A DNA stretch of 64,000 nucleotides from Sphingomonas oligophenolica (GTDB lineage: Bacteria > Pseudomonadota > Alphaproteobacteria > Sphingomonadales > Sphingomonadaceae). Below the pieces are notes generated by a model that saw only the letters and a list, made by a program, of their open reading frames with translations, was not told the origin of the DNA and ran no database searches. The first letter of the stretch is position 1; the number at the start of each line of letters is the position of its first letter. The stretch is from contig NZ_RCZK01000010.1 of assembly GCF_006438955.1 (NCBI RefSeq), forward strand, positions 1 through 64,000. Direction: 5' to 3'. The translations under genes and the position numbers were made by a program. Below are positions 1 to 8,519 of the stretch, piece after piece.

Positions 1-1
1 C

Positions 2-235
2 GCCATCAGTATGGACGGCAAGGGCTGCTGGCGCGACAACGTGTTCGTTGAGCGCCTTTGGCGCTCGGTGAAATACGAGGAGGTATATCTGCACGCCTAC
101 GCATCGGTCCCCGAGGCCCGCGCCGGCATCGGCCGATACTTCGCATTTTATAATGGCATCCGGCCGCACTCAGCTCTTGGCGGCCGCACGCCCGACCAGA
201 TATACTTCGACCAGCCGCTTCTCGCAGCGGCATGA
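2..235 (+). CDS. IS3-family transposase, C-terminal fragment (cut by window edge)
   Basis: The reading frame is open from the left edge of the window to a TGA at 233-235. It encodes the end of an rve/integrase-core transposase of the IS3 OrfB type. The residues WRDNVFVERLWRSVKYEEVY carry the last catalytic glutamate region of the DDE domain, and the FYNGIRPHSALGGRTP block is the typical C-terminus of this group. Only about 77 residues are present, so neither completeness nor subgroup can be judged. The right end of the element must lie between the stop and the ABC transporter gene that follows within about 60 bp. Confidence 0.85.
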   Translation, partial: AISMDGKGCWRDNVFVERLWRSVKYEEVYLHAYASVPEARAGIGRYFAFYNGIRPHSALGGRTPDQIYFDQPLLAAA

Positions 236-296
236 TCAACCAGCGGCGATCCACTTATCCAAGCCGCGAGCCTGTGCAGACGACCGGAGCCACCTC

Positions 297-1247
297 TTGG
301 TCAGCCATGTGACCAAGACATACGGCGCCCGAGTAGCACTGGACGACGTCAGCTTTTCGGTAGCGCGCGGTGACATCGTCGGCATCCTCGGGCGCAACGG
401 TGCGGGCAAGTCGACACTGCTGCGTCTGCTGCTGCGGCTCAGCACCCCGACGGCGGGGGTGTTGCAGGTGGCGGGGCAGGGGGACCGCGCACGGACCTCC
501 GATGTCGCGCAACGCACCGGTTACGTGGCGCAAGACAGCATGTTCGATTACCGTGCGACCCCGCGCAGCGAGTTGCAGTTCCAGGCCCGGCTGTTCGGCA
601 TGTCGCGGCGGGTCGCGTCGACGCGGGCGGGCGAACTCCTGGCGCTCGTGGGCCTTGCCGATTCCGCCGACGTGCGGATCGTGACGCTGTCCGGCGGCAA
701 CCGCCGCCGCCTGGATATCGCGATGGCGCAGCTCCACTATCCCGATCTCATCATCCTCGACGAGCCCACCCAAGGCCTCGACGTGCAGAGTCGCGCCGAT
801 GTCTGGGTCGCGCTCGAGCGGTTGAACCGCGACGGAGTGACAATCGTTTTCACGACGCACGACATGGCGGAGGCCGAACAACACGCGCGGCGGTTGCTGA
901 TGATGCAGGGCGGCCGCATATTGGCGGACGATACGACCGCGGCGATCTGCGCGGCGCACCGCGCCGACGTGCTCATCCTCGCGCTGGAAGGCGTGCTGGA
1001 CGAGGGGGCGCTGCTCGACACCGCCCGGCGCTTCACCACCGCGGAGCCGTGGATCGCCGACCGGCGGCTGTTCCTGCCGATGGGCGATGCGCAGAAGAAC
1101 GGGCTGGTGGTGGCCGAGGCGCTGCGCAGTGGCGGCGCGACCATCACCGAATTCCAGATCAAGCGTCGATCGCTCGAAGCGGCCTATCTCGCAATCGCGC
1201 GGGGTCCGCTCGAGATCAAGCCGGTACCGCTCCGCCGGGCGGCCTGA
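297..1247 (+). CDS. ABC-2 type exporter, ATP-binding subunit
   Basis: This is an ATPase of the NatA/DrrA type that would power the membrane subunit encoded 27 bp downstream. Walker A (GRNGAGKST), the signature LSGGNRRRLDIA and Walker B (LIILDEPTQGLD) are intact, followed by the H-loop in TTHDMAEAE. A C-terminal regulatory extension of about 100 residues is typical of NatA-like exporters. I place the start at TTG 297 because GGAG lies 7 nt upstream and the protein then begins at the usual VSHVTKTYG strand. A longer frame to ATG 153 would run into the transposase gene. The insertion sequence upstream may have removed the native promoter or the first codons. The substrate is unknown. Confidence 0.85.
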   Translation: MVSHVTKTYGARVALDDVSFSVARGDIVGILGRNGAGKSTLLRLLLRLSTPTAGVLQVAGQGDRARTSDVAQRTGYVAQDSMFDYRATPRSELQFQARLFGMSRRVASTRAGELLALVGLADSADVRIVTLSGGNRRRLDIAMAQLHYPDLIILDEPTQGLDVQSRADVWVALERLNRDGVTIVFTTHDMAEAEQHARRLLMMQGGRILADDTTAAICAAHRADVLILALEGVLDEGALLDTARRFTTAEPWIADRRLFLPMGDAQKNGLVVAEALRSGGATITEFQIKRRSLEAAYLAIARGPLEIKPVPLRRAA

Positions 1248-1274
1248 CCCAAGAGAAATTCGTGGAGACACATT

Positions 1275-2039
1275 ATGCGATCCGCAGCATTGATCACCGC
1301 CCGCGCACTACATTTTTCGATCAAATCGCCCTTTTATCTGATCTTCGCGCTCACCCAGCCGCTCATCTGGCTGCTGTTGTTCGGCAGCCTGTTCGCGCCG
1401 GTCATGAGCCGCTTGGCGGGCACGGGCGGCTATGGTTATATCGCGTATATCGCCCCTGGTATCGCGATCATGTCGGCGGCGATGAGCGCCAGCTATGCGG
1501 GCATTCAGGTGTTGTCCGACCTGCAACGCGGCGCGATGAACCGGCTGTTCTTTTCGCCCGCGTCGGACGTCGCGATCGCGTGTTCGCCGCTGATCCATGC
1601 CGGGATCATCTCTTCGGTCCAAGCGGCGGTGCTGCTCGTCGTCGGGCGGATCGCGGGGGCGGGCGACATGTCGGTGCTGGCGGTGATCGTCACCGCGGTG
1701 GTGGGCTTTCTGGTCGGGGTCGGGTTTTCCGGTCTGTCGGTCGCGGTCGCGCTGCACTTTCGCCAGATCCAAGTGATTATCGGTACGATGAACTTCCTGA
1801 CGCTGCCGCTGACCTTCCTGTCGAGCGTCCTCGTCGCCCATCGCACCATGCCGTGGTGGATGACGATCATCGCCTATGCGAACCCGATCGATTGGGGGGC
1901 GTCGCTCGCGCGATATTCGATGGGGGCCGCGATGACCGAGGCGTCGGTCGTGCGCAACGTCGCGCTGGTGGTCGGCTTCGCCGCGGCGTCCTGCGCGCTG
2001 AGCGTGCTGACGCTGCGCCGCTATCGGCAATCCTTCTGA
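1275..2039 (+). CDS. ABC-2 type exporter, permease subunit
   Basis: A 254-residue integral membrane protein with about six hydrophobic segments and the ABC-2 permease pattern (NodJ/DrrB/NatB-like): a long N-terminal segment with FALTQPLIWLLLFGSLF and a late MPWWMTIIAYANPIDW segment. GGAGA stands 7 nt before the ATG. It follows the ATPase gene in the same direction, so the two should form one exporter. Its 3' end converges on the TonB-receptor operon with only 13 bp between stops. DesK/DesR-type two-component genes are often found beside such exporters, which suggests a link with the operon across the gap. Confidence 0.85.
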   Translation: MRSAALITARALHFSIKSPFYLIFALTQPLIWLLLFGSLFAPVMSRLAGTGGYGYIAYIAPGIAIMSAAMSASYAGIQVLSDLQRGAMNRLFFSPASDVAIACSPLIHAGIISSVQAAVLLVVGRIAGAGDMSVLAVIVTAVVGFLVGVGFSGLSVAVALHFRQIQVIIGTMNFLTLPLTFLSSVLVAHRTMPWWMTIIAYANPIDWGASLARYSMGAAMTEASVVRNVALVVGFAAASCALSVLTLRRYRQSF

Positions 2040-2052
2040 TCCACGTCGGAGG

Positions 2053-4263
2053 TCAGAAGTTCAGCGAAATCCCGGCGGTCAGGACGCGCCCGGGATAGCT
2101 GCGCAAGCGGAGCGACGACGGGTCCGTGGAGAGAATCTGCGACGAGGCGTTGCGCCGATCGAGTAGGTTGTTGATCGACAGGAAAGCCAGCGGCCTGACG
2201 CTGGCCGACAGCGCCAGTGGCCGCGCGATGCTGGTATCCACGCTGAAATAGGGCGGCAGGCGCTCGCCGTTGATCGGGCCGGTGACGGGGACGGGTCCGT
2301 CGCGCGGGTCGTCGGCGATCGACGTCACCCGCGTGAAGGCCGCGCCGTCGCGCGCGGTCGCGGCCAAGTTCAGGCCCCACCCCGCGATCTGATACCGTAC
2401 CGCCCCGCGCGCGATATACGCAAAGTCGTTGCTGCCGTCGAAGGTCTGACCGCCGATGGCGGTGTGCTGGCCAATCCTGCTGAGCGACAGCTTGGCTTCC
2501 ATCCCCGAGACTGGCGACACGTCGGCATAGAGTTCGACGCCGGTTGTGACGGTGCGTCGCCCCACGCCCGTTAGCGTGTCGTCGAAGACGTAGAAGCGCC
2601 CTTCCGCCAACGCGGAGCGAGTCCGATCGGCGGTCTCCTCGCTGTGGTAGACCGACAGGCCCAACCGCAATCGGGGTGCGGTGAATGAATAATCCGCCTC
2701 GATCTGACGGCTGACCGATCGCGCGAGCCCGCCATCATAGGCGTATTGCGGCAGCTCGACGCCGAAATATCGACCCAACGAAACGATCAGCTTGTGTTTT
2801 TTGTCGGCGCTGGACGCGGTGGCGCTCATCTGCAGGCCATAGTCGGCGCCGAGGCTGCTCGCCACGGTGCGCCGACCACCCACGCTGATTAGCGTATTCG
2901 CACCGACTCGGTAGGAGGCGAATCCATAGGCGGCCATGTCGTCGTTGCGGTTCGCGACTCTGGTCGGCGCGGTCGCGCCGATCGGCGCCAGCGACGCGTC
3001 GAAGGCTTGCCTGCTCGATTGCGACACGGCGTCGCTGTCGATGCCCAGGCGATAGGTGAGGCGGGACTCCAGCGCGTCGCCGCCGAGATCGATTGACCAG
3101 AACAGATAGCGATTGTCGCTCGCGGACGACCAGCCAGCATAGGCCTGATTGCTATGCGCATGCGTGTAGGATCCGTTGGCCGTCAGTGCCATCGCGCCGA
3201 GCGTCGTCGCGTAGGAGGAGAGCAGGCGTTCGCGATCGGTGTCCTGCCGAAATTCACCACGCGCGCCCAGTATCTCGACCGGGTAGCGGCCAGCCTCAGT
3301 CTCGGCCTGCGCGAACACGCTCAGCGCAGACTGTCGGTCCAGCGCCGCCCGACCGATCAAGCCCACACTGCGCAGGCGCAATCGCGAGATCAATTCGGTC
3401 AACCGGTCATTGAGCGCGAGCTGCGGCTGGAGGTCGGAATACAGGCCGGTCAGCGTCGCGAACGATCCGCCGTCGCCGGGCGCTACCGTGCCGGCGAGCC
3501 CAATCGCGGCGGTGTTGAGCGCCAGATTGCCGCCCGGGTTGGCGGTGGTGGGCGGCAATGCCCTGAGCGCGCCACCCGACGAACCCGCCAGGTACAACGG
3601 CGGGTTGCTCGGGTACGCTTCGACATCCTTGGTGTTGCCGAGGTTCAGGATCGATCCGGCTTGGGTCGCATTGTCCAGGCTGCCGCCGCGACCGAATTCG
3701 AACACCGGGACGTCGTCGAGATAGAGCCGACTGATCGTGGGGCGCGTCGCGCGCAGGCTCAGGGTGGCGTTCCCCGCGACGTTGGTGCTCGACGGCAGGT
3801 CGTTCGCCGCCAGTACCGGGTCGGCATTCGCGCGTGCGTCGGTCACGATGTCGAGCAATCCCAGCGTGCTGGGGCTGAAGGGGCGGGACATGCGCTTGGC
3901 GACGATGACGATGCTGTTGTCACCGTCCGCCGCTTCGAGCCGGACCGCGAGGTCGTGTTCCATGCCTGGCGCCACGTGAACGCGCGCATCGCGATATCCC
4001 ATCGCGCTCACCGTCACGGCCGCGCCCCGATCGGGATCGATCATCGGCGCATCGAGCAGCACGTCACCGTCAGTATTCGATAGCAACGCGTCCGGCGCGT
4101 CGGTTCCGTCGGCGGGGTCCGTGACCTGCACCTCGGCAGCCTCAATCGGTCGCCCATCGGCGTCGGTGACGTGGATGCGGAACCCTGCCTGCGTCTGCGC
4201 CGCCGCTAGTGCCGGGCACAGCAGGGCGAGCGCGCCGATGCCGCACAGCGCGGTGCGGATCAC
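2053..4263 (-). CDS. TonB-dependent outer-membrane receptor with N-terminal carboxypeptidase-like domain
   Basis: This protein has 736 residues. A signal peptide (about 1-22) is followed by a carboxypeptidase-regulatory-like beta-sandwich (about 27-110, GFRIHVTDADGRPIEAAEV). A plug domain starts near IVIVAKRMSRP and includes SRLYLDDVPVFEFG. A long beta-barrel ends in the aromatic terminus ISLNF. Such receptors take up large ligands across the outer membrane using TonB energy. The ATG overlaps the stop of the upstream TPR gene (ATGA), so the two are translationally coupled. The barrel is short for receptors with this N-terminal domain. The ligand is unknown. Confidence 0.85.
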   Translation of the reverse strand: MIRTALCGIGALALLCPALAAAQTQAGFRIHVTDADGRPIEAAEVQVTDPADGTDAPDALLSNTDGDVLLDAPMIDPDRGAAVTVSAMGYRDARVHVAPGMEHDLAVRLEAADGDNSIVIVAKRMSRPFSPSTLGLLDIVTDARANADPVLAANDLPSSTNVAGNATLSLRATRPTISRLYLDDVPVFEFGRGGSLDNATQAGSILNLGNTKDVEAYPSNPPLYLAGSSGGALRALPPTTANPGGNLALNTAAIGLAGTVAPGDGGSFATLTGLYSDLQPQLALNDRLTELISRLRLRSVGLIGRAALDRQSALSVFAQAETEAGRYPVEILGARGEFRQDTDRERLLSSYATTLGAMALTANGSYTHAHSNQAYAGWSSASDNRYLFWSIDLGGDALESRLTYRLGIDSDAVSQSSRQAFDASLAPIGATAPTRVANRNDDMAAYGFASYRVGANTLISVGGRRTVASSLGADYGLQMSATASSADKKHKLIVSLGRYFGVELPQYAYDGGLARSVSRQIEADYSFTAPRLRLGLSVYHSEETADRTRSALAEGRFYVFDDTLTGVGRRTVTTGVELYADVSPVSGMEAKLSLSRIGQHTAIGGQTFDGSNDFAYIARGAVRYQIAGWGLNLAATARDGAAFTRVTSIADDPRDGPVPVTGPINGERLPPYFSVDTSIARPLALSASVRPLAFLSINNLLDRRNASSQILSTDPSSLRLRSYPGRVLTAGISLNF

Positions 4264-5054
4264 GGCTGTTTCGGCGCCGCCGCCGCCACGTGGAGCGAGG
4301 CGCTATCGGGATATTCGCCGGCGAAGCGCGTCAGGATCGATTGCGCTTCGTCGTCGCGGCCACCCGCGCGCAGGATCTTCACGAGCAACGCGGCGCTGTC
4401 GTCGCGCCCCCAGCCGGGCTTGAGCGCGCGCGTCGATTCGCGCGGCTGCGCGATCGCGCCGCGCGCGTATTTTTCGGCGACGCGCCCAACGCCATATTGT
4501 TTCGGTGTCGTGTAATCCGCCAGCGCGCGGGCGTAGAGGACGCGGACGTTGGTGGCATCGAGCGCAACGGCTTTCTCCAACGCGTCGCGGGCCTGGCCGA
4601 TCGCCTCGCCGATCTGTTCGGGGGTCGTCACCGCGATCCGCAGGCCTGCGACCAAGCTCAATAGCGCATCGGTCTCGACATCGCTGGTGGGGGCCGCCGT
4701 CAAGACGGCGACGGCTTCGCTCAGCGCCTGCATTGCCTCTCCCTTGCGAGCCGCTTTCAAGAGGGTTCCGGCCGCCAGATAATCGGTGTAGGCGAGCCAA
4801 TAAGGGACGTAATAGGCCATCGGCCCCGAACGCGCGGTGTTCGCCGCGCGCAGGCTGGCCGCGATGTCTGCCAGCCCCGATACGTCGCCCGAAGTCGCGG
4901 CGACCAATCGCGCTCGATCGATTCGCTGCTGGATATCGGCCAGCACCTGGGTCGGCGCGGGGCGCCCTTGAGTCGGTGGAGACTGGGTAACGGCTGCAAC
5001 AGGGGTTGCGATCCCACCCAGTACCATGAGCGCCATCGCGCATCGTCGAACCAT
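4260..5054 (-). CDS. Exported tetratricopeptide-like protein
   Basis: A 264-residue protein with a signal peptide (about 1-23, ending PVAAV). The rest is helical: repeated amphipathic helix pairs such as GEAMQALSEAVAVLTAA, IGQARDALEKAVALDATNVRVLYARALADY and DEAQSILTRFAGEYPDSASLHVA resemble tetratricopeptide repeats. GGAGG lies about 7 nt before the ATG. It sits between the response regulator gene and the receptor gene and shares ATGA with the receptor start. It is probably a periplasmic partner of that receptor. No enzymatic motif is visible. Confidence 0.75.
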   Translation of the reverse strand: MVRRCAMALMVLGGIATPVAAVTQSPPTQGRPAPTQVLADIQQRIDRARLVAATSGDVSGLADIAASLRAANTARSGPMAYYVPYWLAYTDYLAAGTLLKAARKGEAMQALSEAVAVLTAAPTSDVETDALLSLVAGLRIAVTTPEQIGEAIGQARDALEKAVALDATNVRVLYARALADYTTPKQYGVGRVAEKYARGAIAQPRESTRALKPGWGRDDSAALLVKILRAGGRDDEAQSILTRFAGEYPDSASLHVAAAAPKQP

Positions 5055-5083
5055 CTACGCCTCCTCTTCCACACGGCCGCGCG

Positions 5084-5701
5084 TCACAGCCACCCGCTGC
5101 CGCGCGCGATCCGACACGCTTCTATTCGGTTGCCGGCCCCCAGCTTCGATCCGGCGTCGGACAGGTAATTGCGAACGGTGCCCGCCGCGAGGCCGAGCGT
5201 GTCGCCGATATCGCGGTTCGACAGCCCGCTCTCCGCCAGCCGGAGGACGTCGCGTTCGCGGGGGTTGAGCGGGTCCGGGGGTGCCTGTTCGCTGGCCGCG
5301 ATCAACGCAGGCGAGATCGCCCTGCCGCCCGATGCGACGGTGCGGATGGCGGCCAGCAGCTCGTCGATCGGGGCGTCCTTCAGAAGGTAGCCGCGCACCC
5401 CGGCGCGGCGGGCTCGCGCGAAATACCCCATGCGTCCGAAGGTGGTGAGCATGATTGTTCGCGTCGGCAGCGCTTCGTCGGCAATTGCGTCCGCCACGTC
5501 GATTCCCGATCGGCCGGGCATTTCGATGTCGGTTACCAGGATATCCGGGACCAGGCGACGGACGGTCACCAACGCAGCATCGCCGTCGCGAGCCTGGCCG
5601 ACGATGTCGATGTCGTCCTCCAGCGCGAGCAGCGCCGCGATCGCGCCAAGGACGAGTTGCTGATCCTCCGCCACCAGCACGCGGATCGGGCGCATCGTCA
5701 T
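5084..5701 (-). CDS. NarL/DesR-type response regulator
   Basis: This regulator has 205 residues. The receiver domain (about 5-120) has the acidic pair AEDQQ, phospho-acceptor Asp58 in VTDIEMPG and Lys108 in GYLLKDA. A LuxR-type helix-turn-helix (about 143-205) contains LNPRERDVLRLAESGLSNRDIG and LGLAAGTVRNYLSD. Its ATG overlaps the stop of the histidine kinase gene (ATGA), so kinase and regulator are made together. DesR family members control membrane-lipid or transporter genes. Here the likely targets are its own operon and perhaps the neighbouring exporter. A palindrome upstream of the kinase is a candidate binding site. Confidence 0.9.
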   Translation of the reverse strand: MTMRPIRVLVAEDQQLVLGAIAALLALEDDIDIVGQARDGDAALVTVRRLVPDILVTDIEMPGRSGIDVADAIADEALPTRTIMLTTFGRMGYFARARRAGVRGYLLKDAPIDELLAAIRTVASGGRAISPALIAASEQAPPDPLNPRERDVLRLAESGLSNRDIGDTLGLAAGTVRNYLSDAGSKLGAGNRIEACRIARGSGWL

Positions 5702-6762
5702 GCCGGCACCAACGCTTCGAGACGCAGGCCAGGGTTGTTGGGCGTGAGCGCGAGCGAACCGCCCGCCGCAGCGAGTCGCTGGCGCATCCCGCGCAGCCCG
5801 CTGCCGTCGGTGACCGACCCGTCGTCGCCGATCCCGTCGTCGGCCACCGCGAGGCGGGCGTAGAGGTCGTCGAACGAAATCGCGATCTCGCAGGATCGCG
5901 CCTGGGCGTGGCGGATCGTGTTCGTCACCGCTTCGCGAAGCGCCATCGCAAGGATCGCGCCGGTATCGCCGGGAATCGCGCACGCGCCGCCCGACACCTG
6001 GACGTCGATGCCCGCGGCGCTCAACGCCTCGACCGAGGCTTGCAGTTCGTGCGTCAGGCTGCCGCCCAGCTGCCCCGCCAGCGCGGCCCTGATGTCGGCG
6101 AGGCCGTCGCGCGCGGTGCGGCCGATCGCCAGCGTCTCGTGCACCGCTGCGGTGGGGTCGCGCGGCACGAGCTTGCCCGCGAGATCTGACTTGATCGCGA
6201 TGAGGGTCAGCGTGCGGCCGATGACATCGTGGAGATCGCGCGCCATGCGTTCGCGCTCCGCGGTTCCCGCCAGTCGGCGCACCTCCTCCTGGGTCAACAG
6301 CAGCGCCACGGTGCGGTCGAAGAACGCCTCCCGCGATACCGACCCCATCCCGGTCATGACGACCAGCAGTGCCGCGATCGCCAGCGTCAGCGCCGAATCG
6401 TGGAACAGCAGCCCCCATCCGGTTGTCGCCACCGCGACCAGCACGACGCCGACCGTCGCGGACGTCGCGGGGCGGAGGCGACCGAGCAGCAGCGCCGCAT
6501 AGATCGACAGCGTCGTCCAGCCGCCCCCGAGCGGGGACAACAGGAAACCCAGGCCCGCGATCAGGATCGAGAGCATGATCAACCGATGATCTTGGGATCG
6601 GAACGCGCGCAGATAGAGCGGTATGAAAACGGCGAGACCGATGATCGACCACATGACGACCCCGAAGGTGGGCGCGCGCCAGATCCACGGGAACGGATAG
6701 AAGAAGAGATAGGCGAGCCACGGCCACGGGCCATCCCACCAGCCCCGCCGCTCTAGCGACAT
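5698..6762 (-). CDS. DesK-type membrane histidine kinase
   Basis: This kinase has 354 residues. About four to five hydrophobic segments (20-140) form the sensor. The dimerisation domain of the HisKA_3 type has the H-box ERMARDLHDVIGRT with phospho-accepting His178. The HATPase domain has an N-box REAVTNTIRHAQA and the G-box VADDGIGD, then GSGLRGMRQRL. There is no large periplasmic domain, so the signal is probably sensed in or at the membrane. It is the first gene of the kinase-regulator-TPR-receptor operon. A perfect 8-bp inverted repeat lies 24 bp before its start. Confidence 0.9.
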   Translation of the reverse strand: MSLERRGWWDGPWPWLAYLFFYPFPWIWRAPTFGVVMWSIIGLAVFIPLYLRAFRSQDHRLIMLSILIAGLGFLLSPLGGGWTTLSIYAALLLGRLRPATSATVGVVLVAVATTGWGLLFHDSALTLAIAALLVVMTGMGSVSREAFFDRTVALLLTQEEVRRLAGTAERERMARDLHDVIGRTLTLIAIKSDLAGKLVPRDPTAAVHETLAIGRTARDGLADIRAALAGQLGGSLTHELQASVEALSAAGIDVQVSGGACAIPGDTGAILAMALREAVTNTIRHAQARSCEIAISFDDLYARLAVADDGIGDDGSVTDGSGLRGMRQRLAAAGGSLALTPNNPGLRLEALVPA

Positions 6763-6785
6763 GATCCACCGATCGACGCTATAGT

Positions 6786-6804
6786 TACCGATCGATGATC
6801 GGTA
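6786..6804. promoter_or_regulatory. Candidate operator upstream of the kinase operon
   Basis: TACCGATC-GAT-GATCGGTA is a perfect inverted repeat with 8-bp arms and a 3-nt spacer. It lies 24 bp upstream of the kinase start codon, where a dimeric regulator could bind. NarL-family regulators bind such inverted repeats. Assigning this site to the operon's own regulator is inference. Confidence 0.45.
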
Positions 6805-6968
6805 CTTGTGCCGATAACAATATCAAGTGCGAGTCGACTCGTCATGGGCCGACTATGCTCTCATCGTACAGCGCTACGGAAGTGACGAATGTCATGATCC
6901 GATCCAAGGCCGTTCGGATCTGGAGCTAACGGGTCTTGCTATCCTGCCAGGGGATCGATCGCGTCGAT

Positions 6969-8504
6969 TTACGGGCGATGCTTCGCCCAATATTCGTCGC
7001 GCAGCAGGCGTTTGTAGAGCTTGCCGGTCTCGGTCCGTGGCAGTTCGTCGCGGAAGTCGATCCGGCGCGGGGCCTTGACGTGGCTGAGGTTGGCCCGCGC
7101 GAAGGCGTGGAGTTCGGCGGCGAGCGCCGCGCGGTCGGCATTCGGATCGGCTGGCTGGATCACGGCGACGACCTGCTCCCCCATCTCCTCGTGCGGCGCG
7201 CCGATCACCGCGACGTCGGCGACCTTGGGGTGGGTGACGAGCAAATTCTCGATCTCGGCGGGGTAGATGTTGACGCCGCCCGAGATGATCATGAAGCTCT
7301 TGCGGTCGGTGAGGTAGACATAGCCGTCCTCGTCGATCCAGCCGACGTCGCCCAGCGTCGTCCAGCCTTGCGGATGCGTTGCCTCGGCGGTCTTGGCGGG
7401 GTCGTTATGATAGGCGAATTCGGTGCCGCCCGCGAAGAAGATCGTCCCCTCCGTTCGCGCGGGCAGCTCGGTGCCGTCCTCGCCGCAGATCTTGGTAACC
7501 GAGGTGAGGTTGCGCCCCACCGAGCCGCGATGCTCCAGCCATTCGGCGCTCGATATCGCGCAAAAGCCGTTACCCTCGGTCCCGGCATAATATTCGTGGA
7601 CGATCGGCCCCCACCAATCGATCATCGCCTGTTTGGTCGGGATCGGACAGGGGGCGGCGGCATGCCACGTCGCCTGCAGGCTCGCCATGTCGTAGCGCGC
7701 GCGGATCGCGTCGGGCAGCTTGAGCATCCGGATGAAATGCGTCGGCACGAACTGCGCATGGGTGACGTGATAGCGTTCGATGTCGGCAAGCGCCTGTTCG
7801 GCGTCGAACCGTTCCATCACCACGACCGTCCCCCCCAGCTGCTGCACCGCCATCGACCAGCGCAGCGGCGCGGCGTGATAGAGCGGTGCGGGGCTGAGAT
7901 AGACCATGTCGGGGGTGAAGCCGTAGAGCGCCTGGCCGAGCATCACGAGCGCGGAGACGTTGGTCCCGAACGGTTCCTCGCTCAGCGCGTGGCGAACGCC
8001 CTTGGGCTGGCCGGTGGTCCCCGACGAATAGAGCATGATGCCGCCGCTGACCGGATCGTCGATCGGCGCGGATGACTGCGCGTCGCGCGCGGCTTCATAC
8101 GCGTCGTAGCCGACGATCGTGCCGTCGACCATGTAACGCCGGACATTTCCGGTCAGCGGCACCAGCTGTTCGGCGACCGCACCGATCCCCTTGCTCGCGA
8201 TCAGCACGCGGCAGTTGCCGTCGCGGATGATATAGTTTGCCTCGGCGGCGGTGAGCTTCGAGGACAGGCAGGTGCAATAGACCCCTATCCGTTCGGCGGC
8301 CCACATCACCTCGAGAAAGCGCGGCGAATTGTCCATCATCACCGCGACGCCATCGCCCCTGCCGAGTCCGAGCGAACGGAGCAGCCGCGCGCCCTGGTTC
8401 GCGCGCGCGTCGAGCTCGGCATAGGTAACGGTCTCCCCGCTCGCGGCCATGATGTAGGCGGGCCGATCGGGGGTGTCGGTCGCGTGGCGGACGGGGTGTA
8501 GCAT
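6969..8504 (-). CDS. Acyl-CoA synthetase (AMP-forming)
   Basis: A 511-residue member of the ANL superfamily that would activate a carboxylic acid, probably a fatty or aromatic acid, to its CoA thioester through an acyl-AMP. The P-loop LYSSGTTGQPKGVRH, the A5 region YYAGTEGNGF, the A7 motif TLGDVGWIDEDGYVYLTDR and the C-terminal Lys motif PRTETGKLYKRLL are present. The gene lies 15 bp downstream of a thiolase gene in the same direction, so both probably act in one beta-oxidation-like route. The exact substrate cannot be read from sequence. Confidence 0.9.
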   Translation of the reverse strand: MLHPVRHATDTPDRPAYIMAASGETVTYAELDARANQGARLLRSLGLGRGDGVAVMMDNSPRFLEVMWAAERIGVYCTCLSSKLTAAEANYIIRDGNCRVLIASKGIGAVAEQLVPLTGNVRRYMVDGTIVGYDAYEAARDAQSSAPIDDPVSGGIMLYSSGTTGQPKGVRHALSEEPFGTNVSALVMLGQALYGFTPDMVYLSPAPLYHAAPLRWSMAVQQLGGTVVVMERFDAEQALADIERYHVTHAQFVPTHFIRMLKLPDAIRARYDMASLQATWHAAAPCPIPTKQAMIDWWGPIVHEYYAGTEGNGFCAISSAEWLEHRGSVGRNLTSVTKICGEDGTELPARTEGTIFFAGGTEFAYHNDPAKTAEATHPQGWTTLGDVGWIDEDGYVYLTDRKSFMIISGGVNIYPAEIENLLVTHPKVADVAVIGAPHEEMGEQVVAVIQPADPNADRAALAAELHAFARANLSHVKAPRRIDFRDELPRTETGKLYKRLLRDEYWAKHRP

Positions 8505-8519
8505 CGGACCGCGCGCCGC

